Shown here one piece after another: positions 7,528 through 15,788 of a stretch of DNA of 47,077 nt. The stretch's first letter is position 1, and the number at the start of each line of letters is the position of its first letter. Both the position numbers and the translations under genes were made by a program. The stretch comes from an uncultured Alphaproteobacteria bacterium (lineage in GTDB: Bacteria > Pseudomonadota > Alphaproteobacteria > Bin95): NCBI GenBank assembly GCA_938083135.1, contig CALLKY010000084.1:1-47077 (forward strand), in the 5' to 3' direction. The notes below the pieces were generated by a model. The model saw nothing but the letters and a program-made list of their open reading frames with translations. It was not told the DNA's origin and ran no database searches.

Positions 7528-9228
7528 ATGGGTAGAGTATTCAACATCTTCTTCCGGGCGCGGGAGACGCGACCGTTCGTGGTGCTCGCCTGCCTTGTGC
7601 TGGGCGGCATCGCAGAATTGGCCAGCATCAGCACCTTGCTGCCGGTCGCGACGTCCATCGTCGGCGGGGATGATGAAAACTCCTCTCCGCTGAATCAGTT
7701 TGTGCGCGACACAATCCAATCAACTGGTCTTGAGCCTTCGCTTGGCATCATGATCGCCATTGTCGTAGTATTTATCGCCATTCGCGCACTGCTGTTGTTC
7801 GCGGCGCTGAGCTATGCGGGCATCACGGCAGCCAGGGTCTCGATCAGCCTCCGCCGCCGCTTGATCGCCGCTGTGTTCGACGCGCGCTGGCGCTTCTATG
7901 CGGACCAGAACAGCGGCCGATTTGCCAACACCATCGCCAATGATGCAGGCCGTGCGGGTGACGCTTACCAGCTTGCAGCCCGTGTCGTGGCCTATGGCGT
8001 GCAGGCCGTGGCCTATGTGATCGCCGCCCTTCTGCTGGACTGGAAGCTAGCACTGGCAGGCCTCGCTGCCGGTGTCTTTATCGCCCTGGCGCTCAGTTGG
8101 TTGATCCGCATTTCACGCAAAGCCGGATACAAGCAAACGGATCGTACCTCTGATCTGACCAGTTACATGGTCGACATGCTGGGCAATATCAAAGCGCTGA
8201 AAGCCATGGCGCGGCACGGCGCGATGCTGGCGCAGATGACACGCACACTAAAGCGATTGCGGAAGTCGCTGGTGACACGAGAAATCTCCCGCCAAGGCCT
8301 GTTGCAAGGTGGTGACGTCCTTGTCGCCGCACTGATCGGCGGCGGTGTGTATTTGGCGCATACGGTCTGGCAAACGCCCTTGCCGGAACTAATGGTCAGC
8401 GGCGTCATCTTCTTCCAGCTCGTATCCTTCGCCAACAAGCTGCAGAAGTTTCTGCAACAATCGGCACAGGTCGAAAGTGCTTATCTCCGCGCCGAACGCC
8501 TGATCGAGCGGGCCGAAGCCAACCAGGAAGAATGGACGGGCATCCGCGTGCCGCCGCTTGATAACGGCCTCCGCCTAGACAATGTCAGCTTCGCCCATGG
8601 CGATAATCAGGTGCTGGCAAACCTCAGCCTGGATATTCCGGCAAACGGCATAACCGTCTTCATGGGACCATCTGGGTCCGGAAAGACGACGATTGTGGAC
8701 CTTCTGATCGGCCTCAATACCGCCGACACGGGCCAGGTGATGATTGGCGACGCACCGATTGATGACGTCGATATCAAGGCTTGGCGTCGGCGGATCGGCT
8801 ATGTACCGCAAGAGCTTAGCCTCCTACATGCGAATATCCGTGAGAACATTACGCTCGGCGATGAGACAATTTCAGACGAACTGGTCTGGGCTGCATTGGA
8901 ACAAGTGAGCGCCAAAGAATTTGTCAGCGCGATGCCAGACGGCCTGGATACAGACGTCGGCGAAATGGGCGGCAAGCTCTCTGGCGGGCAGCGTCAGCGC
9001 ATATCTTTGGCGCGGGCGCTGGTCACGGGGCCGGAAGTGCTCGTGCTAGATGAAGTCACCAGCGCGCTTGATCCAACAAGCGAGGCAGCGATTGTAGAGA
9101 ACATCGCCGCGCTCAATGGCCGCTACACGATCATTGCCATCACCCACCGTCCCGCCTGGACGGAGATCGCAGACAAGCTGTATCAAGTGTCGCCAGGGTC
9201 CGTCACACTCATTGAGCAGCCACATTAG
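7528..9228 (+). CDS. MsbA-like ABC exporter (fused membrane and ATPase domains)
   Basis: 566 aa from ATG at 7528; the longer open frame upstream overlaps znuB and does not look coding. The N-terminal half has about six membrane helices. The C-terminal half carries Walker A GPSGSGKTT, the Q-loop region GYVPQELSLLHANIRENI, signature LSGGQRQRISLARAL, Walker B VLVLDEVTSALD and the switch His in AITHR, so it is a complete half-transporter that would act as a homodimer. MsbA and PglK-type exporters flip lipid-linked glycans. The gene is only 17 bp before the sugar amidotransferase gene, which suggests that its cargo is the modified glycan. The substrate cannot be read from sequence. Confidence 0.88.
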   Translation: MGRVFNIFFRARETRPFVVLACLVLGGIAELASISTLLPVATSIVGGDDENSSPLNQFVRDTIQSTGLEPSLGIMIAIVVVFIAIRALLLFAALSYAGITAARVSISLRRRLIAAVFDARWRFYADQNSGRFANTIANDAGRAGDAYQLAARVVAYGVQAVAYVIAALLLDWKLALAGLAAGVFIALALSWLIRISRKAGYKQTDRTSDLTSYMVDMLGNIKALKAMARHGAMLAQMTRTLKRLRKSLVTREISRQGLLQGGDVLVAALIGGGVYLAHTVWQTPLPELMVSGVIFFQLVSFANKLQKFLQQSAQVESAYLRAERLIERAEANQEEWTGIRVPPLDNGLRLDNVSFAHGDNQVLANLSLDIPANGITVFMGPSGSGKTTIVDLLIGLNTADTGQVMIGDAPIDDVDIKAWRRRIGYVPQELSLLHANIRENITLGDETISDELVWAALEQVSAKEFVSAMPDGLDTDVGEMGGKLSGGQRQRISLARALVTGPEVLVLDEVTSALDPTSEAAIVENIAALNGRYTIIAITHRPAWTEIADKLYQVSPGSVTLIEQPH

Positions 9229-9230
9229 CT

Positions 9231-9237
9231 AAAGGAG
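9231..9237 (+). promoter_or_regulatory. Strong ribosome binding site that decides a TTG start
   Basis: AAAGGAG lies 8 bp before TTG at 9246. No ATG occurs in frame near the N-terminus of the amidotransferase, and the conserved CTKC motif starts at residue 4, so TTG is the start. Confidence 0.75.
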
Positions 9238-9245
9238 CGCCGAAC

Positions 9246-10394
9246 TTGCGCTATTGCACGAAATGCCTTTACCCGGAAACCAAACCGGACTTGTGGTTCG
9301 ACGACGCCGGTGTCTGCAACGCCTGTAATAATTTCGCCTCCCGCAAGGAAGTCGATTGGGACGCGCGGCTGGATGAGCTGAAAGACGTGTTGGGCCGCTA
9401 CAAAATCAGCGACGGCTCCAACTATGATTGCATCGTGCCGGTTAGCGGCGGCAAAGACAGCCATTATCAGATCATCCGACTGCTTGAGCTTGGCATGAAC
9501 CCGCTCTGCGTGACGGCGACGACAGATGATTTGGCACCTATAGGCCGCCGCAATATCGAGAACATGAAGAAGCTTGGCGTGGACTTCGTTGAAGTGACGA
9601 CCAATCCCGTCGTCCGCCGCCGCATCAACAAGCTGACGCTGACCACCATTGGCGACGTCTCCTGGCCGGAACACGTGACCATTTTCACGATCCCAGTGCG
9701 CATGGCCGTGCAGTTCAACGTACCGCTGATCGTGTGGGGTGAAAATCCGCAGCATGAATATGGCGGACCTGCATCTTCCACGACTAAGAATATTCTAGAC
9801 CGGCGCTGGCTGGAAGAATTCGGCGGCCTGCTTGGTTTCCGCGTATCAGACCTGATCGGACAGGCAGGCATCACCGCCAATGATCTGGTGCAGTACCGCT
9901 ACCCCAGTGATGAAGACCTGGCGCGGGTTGGTGTCACGGGTATTTTCCTAGGCTATTACTATCCCTGGGATGGCTACCAGAACGCGATGATGGCCCAGGG
10001 CTATGGCTTTGAGACCTTCCCGACCATGGTTGAAGGCTCATTGGCGAACTATGAGAACCTGGATAACCACCAGATGGGCATCCACGACTATTTCAAATAC
10101 GTGAAATACGGGTTTGGTCGCGCCACCGATATCGCCAGCAACCATATCCGCCGTGGCCGCATGAGCCGCGACGATGGTATGGCGCTGATCAAACGCCATG
10201 ACGGCAATTTCCCCTGGAGCTATCTTGGCAAACCGCTTGCTGACATCCTGGGCGAATTCGACATGACCGTGGATGAGTTTGAGCGCGTTTGTGATCGCTG
10301 GACCAACAAAAAGCTGTTCAAAACGGACCAAAACGGCCAACTCGTCAAAGACCGGGACCGGAACCTGACCAAGCAATTCGACGATAACGTATAG
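9246..10394 (+). CDS. N-acetyl sugar amidotransferase, WbpG/WbuX/PseA type
   Basis: 382 aa from a TTG start. The N-terminus has a zinc-type double knuckle, CTKC at residues 4-7 and CNAC near residue 27, followed by the PP-loop ATP pyrophosphatase motif VSGGKDSHY near residue 64. GENPQHEYGG and GIHDYFKYVKYGFGR are typical of the family that converts an N-acetyl group on a sugar to an acetamidino group, using ATP and ammonia. In Pseudomonas aeruginosa WbpG works with HisH2 and HisF2, exactly the two genes that follow here, for O-antigen synthesis. No pseudaminic- or legionaminic-acid synthesis genes are in the window, so the sugar substrate is unknown. Confidence 0.92.
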   Translation: MRYCTKCLYPETKPDLWFDDAGVCNACNNFASRKEVDWDARLDELKDVLGRYKISDGSNYDCIVPVSGGKDSHYQIIRLLELGMNPLCVTATTDDLAPIGRRNIENMKKLGVDFVEVTTNPVVRRRINKLTLTTIGDVSWPEHVTIFTIPVRMAVQFNVPLIVWGENPQHEYGGPASSTTKNILDRRWLEEFGGLLGFRVSDLIGQAGITANDLVQYRYPSDEDLARVGVTGIFLGYYYPWDGYQNAMMAQGYGFETFPTMVEGSLANYENLDNHQMGIHDYFKYVKYGFGRATDIASNHIRRGRMSRDDGMALIKRHDGNFPWSYLGKPLADILGEFDMTVDEFERVCDRWTNKKLFKTDQNGQLVKDRDRNLTKQFDDNV

Positions 10395-10406
10395 CGGCCC
10401 CTTGGA

Positions 10407-11021
10407 ATGAGCGCTGTTACGATCATCGATTCAGGTCTCTCCAACATCGATTCTGTTGCCCGCGCACTGGAATATTGTGGTGCTGATGTCGTCATCACCC
10501 GTGATCCAGAAACGGTGCGAACTGCGGGCCGGCTACTACTTCCAGGCGTTGGTGCGTTTCCAGTTGCGATGGAACGGCTCAATGCGCTTGGCCTATCCGA
10601 TGCTATTCGTGACGCCGTGGTGCGCGCTGAGAGGCCAATCCTCGGCATCTGCCTTGGCATGCAACTGTTGGCGGATACAGGCCATGAAAATGAAACAACC
10701 CTTGGTCTTGGCTTGATCAAGGGCGATGTCAGGCGGCTAGAAAAAGCAACACCTGAAGAACGCATTCCCCATATGGGTTGGAATACCGTCGAAGACCAGG
10801 GCGGATGCCCGCTCTTGCAGGATGTGCCATCCGGTAGCGATTTTTATTTCGTCCATAGTTACTATTTCGCCGCTGTAGAAGAAGCCGTGCTTGCAACCAC
10901 CCCTAGCTATGGCGGCGTACCGGCCATTGTCGGGCAGGGCCAGGTTTTCGGGGCACAATTCCACCCAGAGAAAAGCCAAACGAATGGCTTTCAGCTCCTC
11001 AAGAACTTCCTGAAGGCGTGA
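10407..11021 (+). CDS. HisH2-type glutamine amidotransferase subunit
   Basis: 204 aa. It is a class I glutamine amidotransferase with the catalytic Cys82 in GICLGMQ and the His186/Glu188 pair in FHPEKS, so it should release ammonia from glutamine. It resembles histidine-pathway HisH, but its position between the amidotransferase and a divergent HisF-like gene, and the absence of any other his gene, point to the HisH2/WbuY role of feeding ammonia to sugar amidination. It starts 12 bp after the amidotransferase and ends 7 bp before the next gene, so the three are surely one transcript. A back-up role in histidine synthesis cannot be excluded from sequence. Confidence 0.88.
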   Translation: MSAVTIIDSGLSNIDSVARALEYCGADVVITRDPETVRTAGRLLLPGVGAFPVAMERLNALGLSDAIRDAVVRAERPILGICLGMQLLADTGHENETTLGLGLIKGDVRRLEKATPEERIPHMGWNTVEDQGGCPLLQDVPSGSDFYFVHSYYFAAVEEAVLATTPSYGGVPAIVGQGQVFGAQFHPEKSQTNGFQLLKNFLKA

Positions 11022-11028
11022 TCCTGCC

Positions 11029-11787
11029 ATGGTGAAAATCCGCGTCATGCCAACCTTGCTGCACAAAGGCATGGGCCTCGTCAAAGGTATTGGCTTCGAT
11101 AGCTGGCGGCGGACCGGCAGCGCCTTACAGGCCATCAAGGTCTACAATATGCGCGGAGTTGATGAACTGGTGTTCTTCGATATCTCCGCATCCCCTGATG
11201 ATGAAGCACCAGACTACGAGCAAATCGATGACCTAGCCGATGAATGCTTCATGCCAATGACCGTCGGCGGCGGCATCCGCACCGTTGAGGACATTGGCAA
11301 AATGTTGAGCGTCGGGGCCGATAAAGTCTCCATCAACAGCCAAGCCGTATTGGACCCTGGCTTGATCGCAGGTGGGGCCAAAAACTTCGGCAGCCAGTGC
11401 ATCGTCGTTGCCATTGACGCGATCCGCCGGGAGGATGGCGGGCTCGAAGTGCTAACCCATGGCGGCAAGCGCAGCACCGGCCTGGATCCCATTGAATGGG
11501 CCAAGCGCGCCGCAGCCCTGGGCGCAGGCGAAATCCTGCTGACATCCATCGACCGCGACGGCACCTTCGAAGGCTATGACGTAGCACTCACCGCCGCTGT
11601 CGCCGAAGCGGTATCCGTGCCCGTCGTGGCGTCCGGGGGTGCTGGACATTACGCCCATATGGCGGATGTATTGCGCAATGGTGGTGCCGCCGCCGTCGCC
11701 GCCGCCAGCATCTATCACTTCACCGAACAAACCCCCCAGGAGGCCAAGGCGTACCTGGCCGCTGAGGGGTTCAATGTTCGGCTATAA
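11029..11787 (+). CDS. HisF2/WbuZ-like protein, ammonia-channelling partner
   Basis: 252 aa, (beta/alpha)8 barrel of the HisF family, with phosphate-binding TVGGGIRT near residue 78 and VVASGGAGH near residue 198. Compared with true HisF, the first catalytic Asp (position 11, in the PCLD motif) is Leu here ([13 protein letters not shown]), while Asp130 (VVAID) is kept. The segment [33 protein letters not shown] in two parts matches the WbuZ branch. It is therefore unlikely to make imidazole glycerol phosphate and more likely forms the ammonia tunnel between HisH2 and the amidotransferase. It is the last gene of the module and converges on the next gene. Confidence 0.87.
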   Translation: MVKIRVMPTLLHKGMGLVKGIGFDSWRRTGSALQAIKVYNMRGVDELVFFDISASPDDEAPDYEQIDDLADECFMPMTVGGGIRTVEDIGKMLSVGADKVSINSQAVLDPGLIAGGAKNFGSQCIVVAIDAIRREDGGLEVLTHGGKRSTGLDPIEWAKRAAALGAGEILLTSIDRDGTFEGYDVALTAAVAEAVSVPVVASGGAGHYAHMADVLRNGGAAAVAAASIYHFTEQTPQEAKAYLAAEGFNVRL

Positions 11788-11806
11788 GATCTGGCTTTAA
11801 ATCCAG

Positions 11807-12847
11807 CTACAGTGCGGCTTCTGCGATGACGCGCATGGCGTCCTTACTCGCTCCGCCAAGCAGGATGGCACCAACGGACCCATCCTTGCCTGCGTCTTTC
11901 CAAACCTGCACCCGGTCCTTGATCCGGTCCGCCGGGCCGACGAGGCAGAGTTCATCCACCAATGCATCCGGCACTGCGGCCATCGCATCCTTGCGGCGGC
12001 CGCCGAGGAAATTGTCCTGAATCTCACGGGCGGCGTCTTCGTAGCCAAGGCGCTTGGCGTAATCGTTGTAGAAATTCTTCTCCCTGGCACCCATGCCACC
12101 GATATACAGTGCGAGTTCCGGCTTGATCTTGTCCCGGCAGGCCTGGAGGTCATCCCCCATCGCGACGCGGACATAGGGCGAAACGTCAAAGTCCGCCATG
12201 GTTTTGCCGTCCGTGCGCTTGGCGATACCATCTTGGACATGGTCCGTGATCAGGCCCGCCTGTTCTGGTGACATATAAATCGGCAAGGTTCCGTCAGCCA
12301 CTTCACCGGCTGTGCGGAGACCTGCGGGGGAGAATGAGGCCGTGTAGATCGGGTTTGTCGGGTCACCGTGCAGGATGCTCTTCAGTGGCTTGCCGAGGCC
12401 CGTCGCCCCCTCACCGGCATAGGGGATCTGGTAATGCTCGCCCTCATGCATCAGTGGTTCATCGCGTGCCAGGGCTTTTCGCAGGATCTCGATATATTCC
12501 CGCGTCCGCATCAACGGCTTACCAAACTTCTCGCCGTGCCAGCCTTCAATGACTTGCGGGCCAGACGGGCCAACACCCATAAGGAAGCGACCGCCAGACA
12601 TCGCATTCAGCGTCATCATCGTCATAGCGGCGCAGGCGGGCGTGCGGGCAGGCATCTGCATGATGCCAGCACCAGCCTTGATCTTCGTGGTCTGGGCCAA
12701 GACCCATGTCAGCGGTGTGACAGTATCAACGCCCCAGCTTTCGCCGGACCAAACGCTATCGAACCCAAGGCGCTCTGCTTCCAGCACCACATCCATATCC
12801 GGCCCACCGGCCTCACCCTTATATTTGAGCAGCATTCCCAATCGCAT
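11807..12847 (-). CDS. LLM-class flavin- or F420-dependent oxidoreductase
   Basis: About 346 aa with the ATG at 12847; ATGs at 12856 and 12862 are in frame and also possible, but the family normally begins with MRLG and a GGGGA lies before the inner ATG. The bacterial-luciferase barrel is evident: LEAERLGFDSVWSGE near residue 25, AGAGIMQMPARTP near residue 60, LSGGRFLMGVG-like NAMSGGRFLMGVGPSGPQ near residue 85, and GTLPIYMSP. These enzymes oxidise or reduce diverse substrates with FMN or F420; the cofactor is not decidable here. It is convergent with the HisF-like gene and stands alone. Confidence 0.85.
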   Translation of the reverse strand: MRLGMLLKYKGEAGGPDMDVVLEAERLGFDSVWSGESWGVDTVTPLTWVLAQTTKIKAGAGIMQMPARTPACAAMTMMTLNAMSGGRFLMGVGPSGPQVIEGWHGEKFGKPLMRTREYIEILRKALARDEPLMHEGEHYQIPYAGEGATGLGKPLKSILHGDPTNPIYTASFSPAGLRTAGEVADGTLPIYMSPEQAGLITDHVQDGIAKRTDGKTMADFDVSPYVRVAMGDDLQACRDKIKPELALYIGGMGAREKNFYNDYAKRLGYEDAAREIQDNFLGGRRKDAMAAVPDALVDELCLVGPADRIKDRVQVWKDAGKDGSVGAILLGGASKDAMRVIAEAAL

Positions 12848-12938
12848 CGCGCACATCCCCATCCGGTTTATTATCTTCAGGACATCATAGGCAGAGGCCT
12901 AAGGGTTCGGGAAGTGGCGGGCACTACCAGTAGAAACA

Positions 12939-12971
12939 CCCAGAGCGGCTTGAGGGGCAAGCTGCTCTGGG
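12939..12971 (-). terminator. Strong hairpin, probable terminator of the SnoaL-like gene
   Basis: CCCAGAGC (12939-12946) pairs with GCTCTGGG (12964-12971); inside, GCTTG pairs with CAAGC around an AGGGG loop, with one mismatched pair. It begins 20 bp after the stop of the leftward gene ending at 12991. Read leftward, a moderately T-rich TGTTTCT follows the stem, which fits intrinsic termination. Confidence 0.65.
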
Positions 12972-12990
12972 CAATCTATCAGCAATCGCG

Positions 12991-13470
12991 CTAATGCTTC
13001 TTAACGCCACCAGCGATCTGGTGCATGGCGCGAGCCCAGTCTTCAACATGATATGAGCGTACGATCCGACCATCCTTCACTGTGTGGATGTCGATGCTCA
13101 TAATCTTGAAGCCCGCCTTAGCCTCGATGCCGAATAATTTCCCCTTTGGCGTGCCCGTCGCAATACTGCGGACAATATAGCGATCACTATCTTGGAGAAT
13201 TTCCTGGGGTGTCCAATTTAGGTCTGGCACGGCTTTGCCAAAGCCTGCCAAAGTCTTGACCATGCCTTCAGCACCAGGTCCACCGCGCGGCTGGGGCGTT
13301 GAAACCCAGTCTTCCGCAACCACTTTCCGCACCCGGTCGCCCAAATCCTCGCCGCGTGGGTTGCTGAGTAAATCTTCGTAAAAGGCTTTAACGACAGCCA
13401 TATCATCTGCCGCAGCCGGCGCTCCCGCCAATAAAGCCATCGCCAAAAGCGCGCCAAATAGTTTCCTCAT
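12991..13470 (-). CDS. Secreted SnoaL-like/NTF2-fold ester cyclase family protein
   Basis: 159 aa from ATG at 13470, preceded by AGGAG with 8-bp spacing. Residues 1-21 (MRKLFGALLAMALLAGAPAAA) form a signal peptide with an Ala-x-Ala-type cleavage site, so the protein is periplasmic. The rest fits the SnoaL-like fold: a helix with VVKAFYEDLL, WVSTPQPRGGPGAEG, and a C-terminal strand with IHTVKDGRIVRSYHVEDW that is typical of this family. The reaction is unknown; many such proteins are polyketide cyclases or isomerases and many have no assigned function. It is divergent from a LysR-type regulator gene, which may control it. Confidence 0.75.
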   Translation of the reverse strand: MRKLFGALLAMALLAGAPAAADDMAVVKAFYEDLLSNPRGEDLGDRVRKVVAEDWVSTPQPRGGPGAEGMVKTLAGFGKAVPDLNWTPQEILQDSDRYIVRSIATGTPKGKLFGIEAKAGFKIMSIDIHTVKDGRIVRSYHVEDWARAMHQIAGGVKKH

Positions 13471-13524
13471 CGCGTAATCTCCTGTGTTGATCCGGTTCAC
13501 ACAGGCGCTGGACCGTTCAATCAT

Positions 13525-13553
13525 TAGCGCCCGTCAGTGAACAACTAGCGCCC
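13525..13553. repeat. Direct repeat TAGCGCCC, two copies 21 bp apart, between divergent genes
   Basis: TAGCGCCC occurs at 13525-13532 and again at 13546-13553. The 21-bp phase is two turns of the helix, which would put both copies on one face of the DNA. They lie in the 140-bp gap between the SnoaL-like gene and the LysR gene, where a LysR-type regulator would be expected to bind. That use is inference. Confidence 0.4.
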
Positions 13554-13610
13554 ATGAGTAATATCCGGTAGAACCCAAATCTCGAATTATTTCTTCGGTT
13601 TTAACGAACA

Positions 13611-14531
13611 ATGGCCTCACCAAAATCCCTGCGACTTCTCAGCTATTTCGTCCATATCGCGCGGGCAGGCTCAATCAGCGGCGCGGCCGCGGGGTTGCGA
13701 TTATCGCCAGCCGTCGTCAGTGAGGCCTTATCAGAACTTGAGGCCGAAATGGGCGCAACTCTGGCCCGCCGAACAACACGATCCTTCACGCTCACGGCCC
13801 TGGGCGAGGCTGTCTTAAAGAACGCCGCCGCATCGCTTGATGCCGCAGATGCCGCCCTGGCGCTCGCCACAGGTGCGCAGGCCAGTGTTTCAGGGATTGT
13901 CCGCATCACGGCCCCAACTGAACTGGCCGCAAACTGGCTCCCGCCGCTCCTAAAACGCTTCGAGGCAGCCTACCCTGATGTCCGGGTAGAAATGCAGGCG
14001 GATGACACACTGCTGCACTTAGGCTCCAGCCCTATCGACATGGCTGTTTCTGCTGGGTACGAGATCGCCGCACTTTCAAGCCGACGTCTATCCGCTAGAC
14101 TGCCGCTGGCCCTCGTCGCAACGCCTAGCATGATTGCTGGCGGCCCAGCGCGGGAGACGCTGCCAGCCCGCATCAAACGTATCGGCGTCGTAGGGTGCCC
14201 TGGCATTCGCCAAGATGCTGCCGAAATTTGGGCGCTCCCACTGAAACCAAAGCGCTCCAGCAGAGTGCTCAAACTGCCCGCCTCACAACGGTTTGCGGTG
14301 GATAATCAGCTGGTCGCGCGGGAGTTGGCGCTAGCGGGGCTTGGTGCCGCGCTGTTGATTGAACATTGCGTGAAAGACGCCCTCGCAGAGAATCGGCTGC
14401 AGATGGTTGATACCCGTTACAGCTATGGCCATGTCACTGTTAGAGTCCGTATGCGGGACCGGTATCCAACTGCAGCCGCCCGCACTTTCCAGCAATTTTT
14501 GGAATCCACCGCTGAACCACCCAACAGCTGA
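13611..14531 (+). CDS. LysR-family transcriptional regulator
   Basis: 306 aa. The N-terminal winged helix is typical (LRLLSYFVHIARAGSISGAA, SPAVVSEALSELEAEMGATLARRTTRSFTLTALGEAV in two parts, residues about 8-68), followed by a substrate-binding domain with GIVRITAPTELAANWLPPLL and AAYPDVRVEMQ. Inducer unknown. It is divergent from the SnoaL-like gene with 140 bp between them, the usual geometry for a LysR regulator and its target. The acyl-CoA dehydrogenase gene 64 bp downstream may also be under its control. Confidence 0.9.
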   Translation: MASPKSLRLLSYFVHIARAGSISGAAAGLRLSPAVVSEALSELEAEMGATLARRTTRSFTLTALGEAVLKNAAASLDAADAALALATGAQASVSGIVRITAPTELAANWLPPLLKRFEAAYPDVRVEMQADDTLLHLGSSPIDMAVSAGYEIAALSSRRLSARLPLALVATPSMIAGGPARETLPARIKRIGVVGCPGIRQDAAEIWALPLKPKRSSRVLKLPASQRFAVDNQLVARELALAGLGAALLIEHCVKDALAENRLQMVDTRYSYGHVTVRVRMRDRYPTAAARTFQQFLESTAEPPNS

Positions 14532-14595
14532 CTTGCCAGCCCTATCACGCCCATGCTGAATTAGAGCCAACCCACGCCGTACAGGATTACCCGCC

Positions 14596-15762
14596 ATGGA
14601 CTTCACTTTTACCGAACAGCAGCGCGAAATCCGCGATGCGATCATGAAACTCTGCGAAGGCTTCGGGCCAGACTATTGGCTGGACCGCGATAATACCGGC
14701 GAGTATCCGGAAGATTTCTATCAAGCGCTGGCTGCGGGCGGTTGGCTTGGTATCGCGATGCCGGAAGAATATGGCGGGTCCAATCTCGGCATCGCTGAAG
14801 GCTGCGTGATGATGGAGGCGATTGCAGAATCCGGCGCAGGGCTTTCGGGTGCGTCTGCGGTCCACATCAATATCTTCGGGCCGCATCCCGTCGTGAAGCA
14901 TGGCACCAAGGAGCAAAAGGACCGGTTTCTACCGCCCCTGATCGCTGGCAAAGAAAAAGCCTGCTTTGGCGTGACGGAGCCAAACGCCGGCCTCAACACA
15001 TCCGCTATTACCACCAAAGCTGAACGCACCGACACTGGCTATGTCGTGCACGGCCAGAAAATGTGGACGACAACTGCCCAACGCGCCGACAAACTCCTGC
15101 TACTCGCCCGCACCACCCCCAGGGACCAGTGCAAGCGCGCGTTCGATGGCATCACGCTGTTCTACACAGACCTTGATCGCAATAAGGTTGAAATTCGTGA
15201 GATTGCCAAAATGGGTCGTAAGTGCGTTGATACCAATGCGCTCTTTATTGATGGCCTGGAGATTAGAGAAGAAGATCGCATTGGGGAAGAAGGCCGTGGA
15301 TTCTACTATTTGTTGGATGGCTTGAACCCAGAACGCTGTCTGATCGCAGCAGAGGCCATTGGCATTGGCCGTTGCGCACTGGACCGCGCCGCTAATTACG
15401 CCCGCGAACGCGTTGTGTTCGACCGGCCCATTGGCCAGAACCAGGGCATTCAGCACCCGCTGGCCGATAGCTGGGCAAAGCTCGAAGCTACCCGCCTCCT
15501 CACTTACAAAGGCGCCTGGTTATATGATCAGGGCGAACCCTGTGGTGGTGAGGCCAATGCCGCGAAATATCTTGCTGCAGAGTTCGCGTTTGAAGCCTGC
15601 GAACGCGCTGTCCTGACCCATGGCGGCATGGGCTACGCTAAGGAATTCCACGTCGAGCGGTTATTCCGAGAGATCATGATCGCGCGCATTGCACCGATCA
15701 GCCGCGAGCTAGTGCTATCCTATATCGGTGAACGCCAGTTGGACTTGCCAAAAAGCTACTGA
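14596..15762 (+). CDS. Acyl-CoA dehydrogenase family protein
   Basis: 388 aa from ATG at 14596. The family layout is complete: N-terminal helices starting MDFTFTEQQREIRDAI, the middle domain with ACFGVTEPNAGLN near residue 125 and KMWTTTA near residue 155, and the C-terminal helical domain with ARERVVFDRPIGQNQGIQH and THGGMGYAKEFHVERLFRE. At the place where many members have the catalytic Glu in an EGT motif, this protein has APIS, so the base must lie elsewhere or the reaction differs. The substrate is unknown. It follows the LysR gene by 64 bp on the same strand and converges on parB. Confidence 0.88.
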   Translation: MDFTFTEQQREIRDAIMKLCEGFGPDYWLDRDNTGEYPEDFYQALAAGGWLGIAMPEEYGGSNLGIAEGCVMMEAIAESGAGLSGASAVHINIFGPHPVVKHGTKEQKDRFLPPLIAGKEKACFGVTEPNAGLNTSAITTKAERTDTGYVVHGQKMWTTTAQRADKLLLLARTTPRDQCKRAFDGITLFYTDLDRNKVEIREIAKMGRKCVDTNALFIDGLEIREEDRIGEEGRGFYYLLDGLNPERCLIAAEAIGIGRCALDRAANYARERVVFDRPIGQNQGIQHPLADSWAKLEATRLLTYKGAWLYDQGEPCGGEANAAKYLAAEFAFEACERAVLTHGGMGYAKEFHVERLFREIMIARIAPISRELVLSYIGERQLDLPKSY

Positions 15763-15770
15763 TTATCGTT

Positions 15771-15788
15771 CTAGGGTCAGGACCCTAG
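15771..15788. terminator. Perfect inverted repeat between convergent genes, possible two-way terminator
   Basis: CTAGGGTC (15771-15778) and GACCCTAG (15781-15788) are separated by two bases; folded, a 7-bp stem with a 4-base loop forms. It sits between the stops of the acyl-CoA dehydrogenase and parB genes and includes the parB stop codon. No T-run follows on either side, so termination is likely but not certain. Confidence 0.4.

Noticed and set aside
9660-9690. Further parS sites at other CACGTG cores (for example near 9673, 25453 and 37296)
   Set aside because: Only the core or one side matches; the outer bases of the palindrome are absent, unlike the two perfect sites in mnmG.
10407-11787. 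hisH and hisF as histidine biosynthesis genes
   Set aside because: No other his genes are near, the HisF-like protein lacks Asp11, and both follow a sugar amidotransferase in the order known from O-antigen loci.
11788-11806. Terminator between the HisF-like and LLM genes
   Set aside because: The only inverted repeat, CTGG/CCAG around an AT core, has a 4-bp stem with a mismatch next to it and is too weak.
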